Below are positions 5,196 through 5,502 of a DNA stretch of 5,502 bases, piece by piece. Origin of the DNA: Dehalococcoidia bacterium (GTDB lineage Bacteria > Chloroflexota > Dehalococcoidia > GIF9 > UBA5629); assembly GCA_016927965.1 (NCBI GenBank), contig JAFGLP010000114.1, positions 1-5,502 of the forward strand, given 5' to 3'. A program made the position numbers and the translations under genes. How positions within the stretch are numbered: position 1 is the first letter of the stretch; each line of letters starts with the position of its first letter. The notes below the pieces were generated by a model. That model searched no databases and was not told the DNA's origin. It saw nothing but the letters and a program-made list of their open reading frames with translations.

Positions 5196-5230
5196 AAAGA
5201 GGGGAAATCCTTGATTTCTCCTCTTTTTTT
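5196..5230 (+). terminator. Rho-independent terminator of the 107-residue protein gene
   Basis: A 14-base-pair stem (5196-5209 with 5213-5226, one G-U pair) closes a three-base CTT loop and runs into seven T (5224-5230), then C and TTT. The outer stem (AAAGAGG/CCTCTTT) reads into the T-run, and the opposite strand also presents an A-rich/T-rich pair, but no minus-strand gene ends here. Confidence 0.93.
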
Positions 5231-5239
5231 CTTTATATT
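5211..5239 (+). promoter_or_regulatory. Candidate promoter of the coiled-coil gene, overlapping the terminator
   Basis: TTGATT (5211-5216, four of six), a 17-base spacer and TATATT (5234-5239, five of six). The -35 lies in the loop and descending arm of the terminator. Transcription would start near 5246, with GGAG (5253-5256) and the ATG at 5270 downstream. It is the only good candidate in a 94-base gap. Confidence 0.45.
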
Positions 5240-5269
5240 AACAGCAGTAATTGGAGTGCGACACCGGAG

Positions 5270-5500
5270 ATGGATAAAAAGTTCGAAGATGCTGAACAAC
5301 AGATGGATAAGCTACTCCAGATGGAAAAAAAGCTTGAGATGATGTACAAGCGGATAGACCAGCTTGACACAATGGTATCCACTCTCATTGAACGTGTAAT
5401 GAGACAACCCGTTATGACTATAGAAGTCACCTGTCCCAAGTGTGGCAGCAACGTCCATGTAGCTCTTTCGGGAAATACCAAGTTATCTACAAAGGGATAA
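5270..5500 (+). CDS. Small coiled-coil protein with a single CPKCG zinc knuckle
   Basis: The product is 76 residues and complete in the window. Residues 5-45 form a coiled coil with clean heptad spacing: L15, M18, L22, M25, I29, L32, V36, L39, V43. After RQPVMTIEV comes a single Cys-Pro-Lys-Cys-Gly (C55, C58), the first half of a zinc-ribbon knuckle, followed by NVHVALSG and a short polar tail. A normal zinc ribbon has a second CxxC pair; none is present, so metal binding would need two or more chains, which the coiled coil could bring together (inference). The ATG is chosen because no other in-frame start is credible. GGAG touches the ATG directly and another GGAG (5253-5256) lies 13 bases upstream, so translation initiation looks weak. 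No membrane segment is seen. I do not recognise a named family, and its function is unknown. Confidence 0.75.
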   Translation: MDKKFEDAEQQMDKLLQMEKKLEMMYKRIDQLDTMVSTLIERVMRQPVMTIEVTCPKCGSNVHVALSGNTKLSTKG

Positions 5501-5502
5501 CT

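Overview
The window looks like bacterial chromosome. The support is TTGACA/TATAAT-type promoters with 17-base spacers, Shine-Dalgarno sites, an intrinsic hairpin-plus-T-run terminator and a tRNA gene with its CCA encoded. Genes are of moderate GC and the spacers are very AT-rich. Secreted multidomain proteins with Thr-rich linkers, non-cellulosomal cohesin/dockerin modules and a secreted DUF62 homologue would suit an anaerobic sediment or subsurface bacterium. Chloroflexota (Dehalococcoidia-like) is a guess only; nothing here fixes the taxon.

Layout. Bases 1-257 are AT-rich and hold no recognisable gene. Bases 258-3333 on the minus strand form a two-gene unit. A large secreted protein has an N-terminal domain, a helical hairpin, a lectin-like beta-sandwich, a DNRLRE/CBM96-like domain, a cohesin and a terminal type I-like dockerin. 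A small membrane-anchored cohesin protein follows 16 bases later. Bases 3334-3688 are a divergent regulatory spacer with a good promoter for the minus-strand unit, a weaker one for the plus strand, and three copies of AAACGGT. Bases 3704-4588 (plus) encode a lipoprotein-like member of the SAM hydroxide adenosyltransferase (DUF62) family whose catalytic Asp-Arg-His residues appear to be replaced. A tRNA-Gly(UCC) gene lies convergent to it on the minus strand with its own near-consensus promoter. Two small plus-strand genes follow. One is a 107-residue helical protein behind a near-perfect promoter. The other is a 76-residue coiled-coil protein ending in one CPKCG knuckle. A strong terminator separates them, and a promoter-like sequence for the last gene overlaps it.

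How the parts may work together. The minus-strand unit reads as a self-contained surface assembly: the small protein puts a cohesin on the membrane, and the large secreted protein has a dockerin that could plug into it. The large protein's own cohesin could accept another dockerin, and its lectin-like and DNRLRE domains could bind polysaccharide or cell surface. No catalytic domain is visible, so adhesion or scaffolding is more likely than degradation. The cohesin-dockerin pairing is inferred from domain content and gene order. The DUF62-like lipoprotein is divergently transcribed from the same spacer and also appears exported; shared regulation is possible but unproven.
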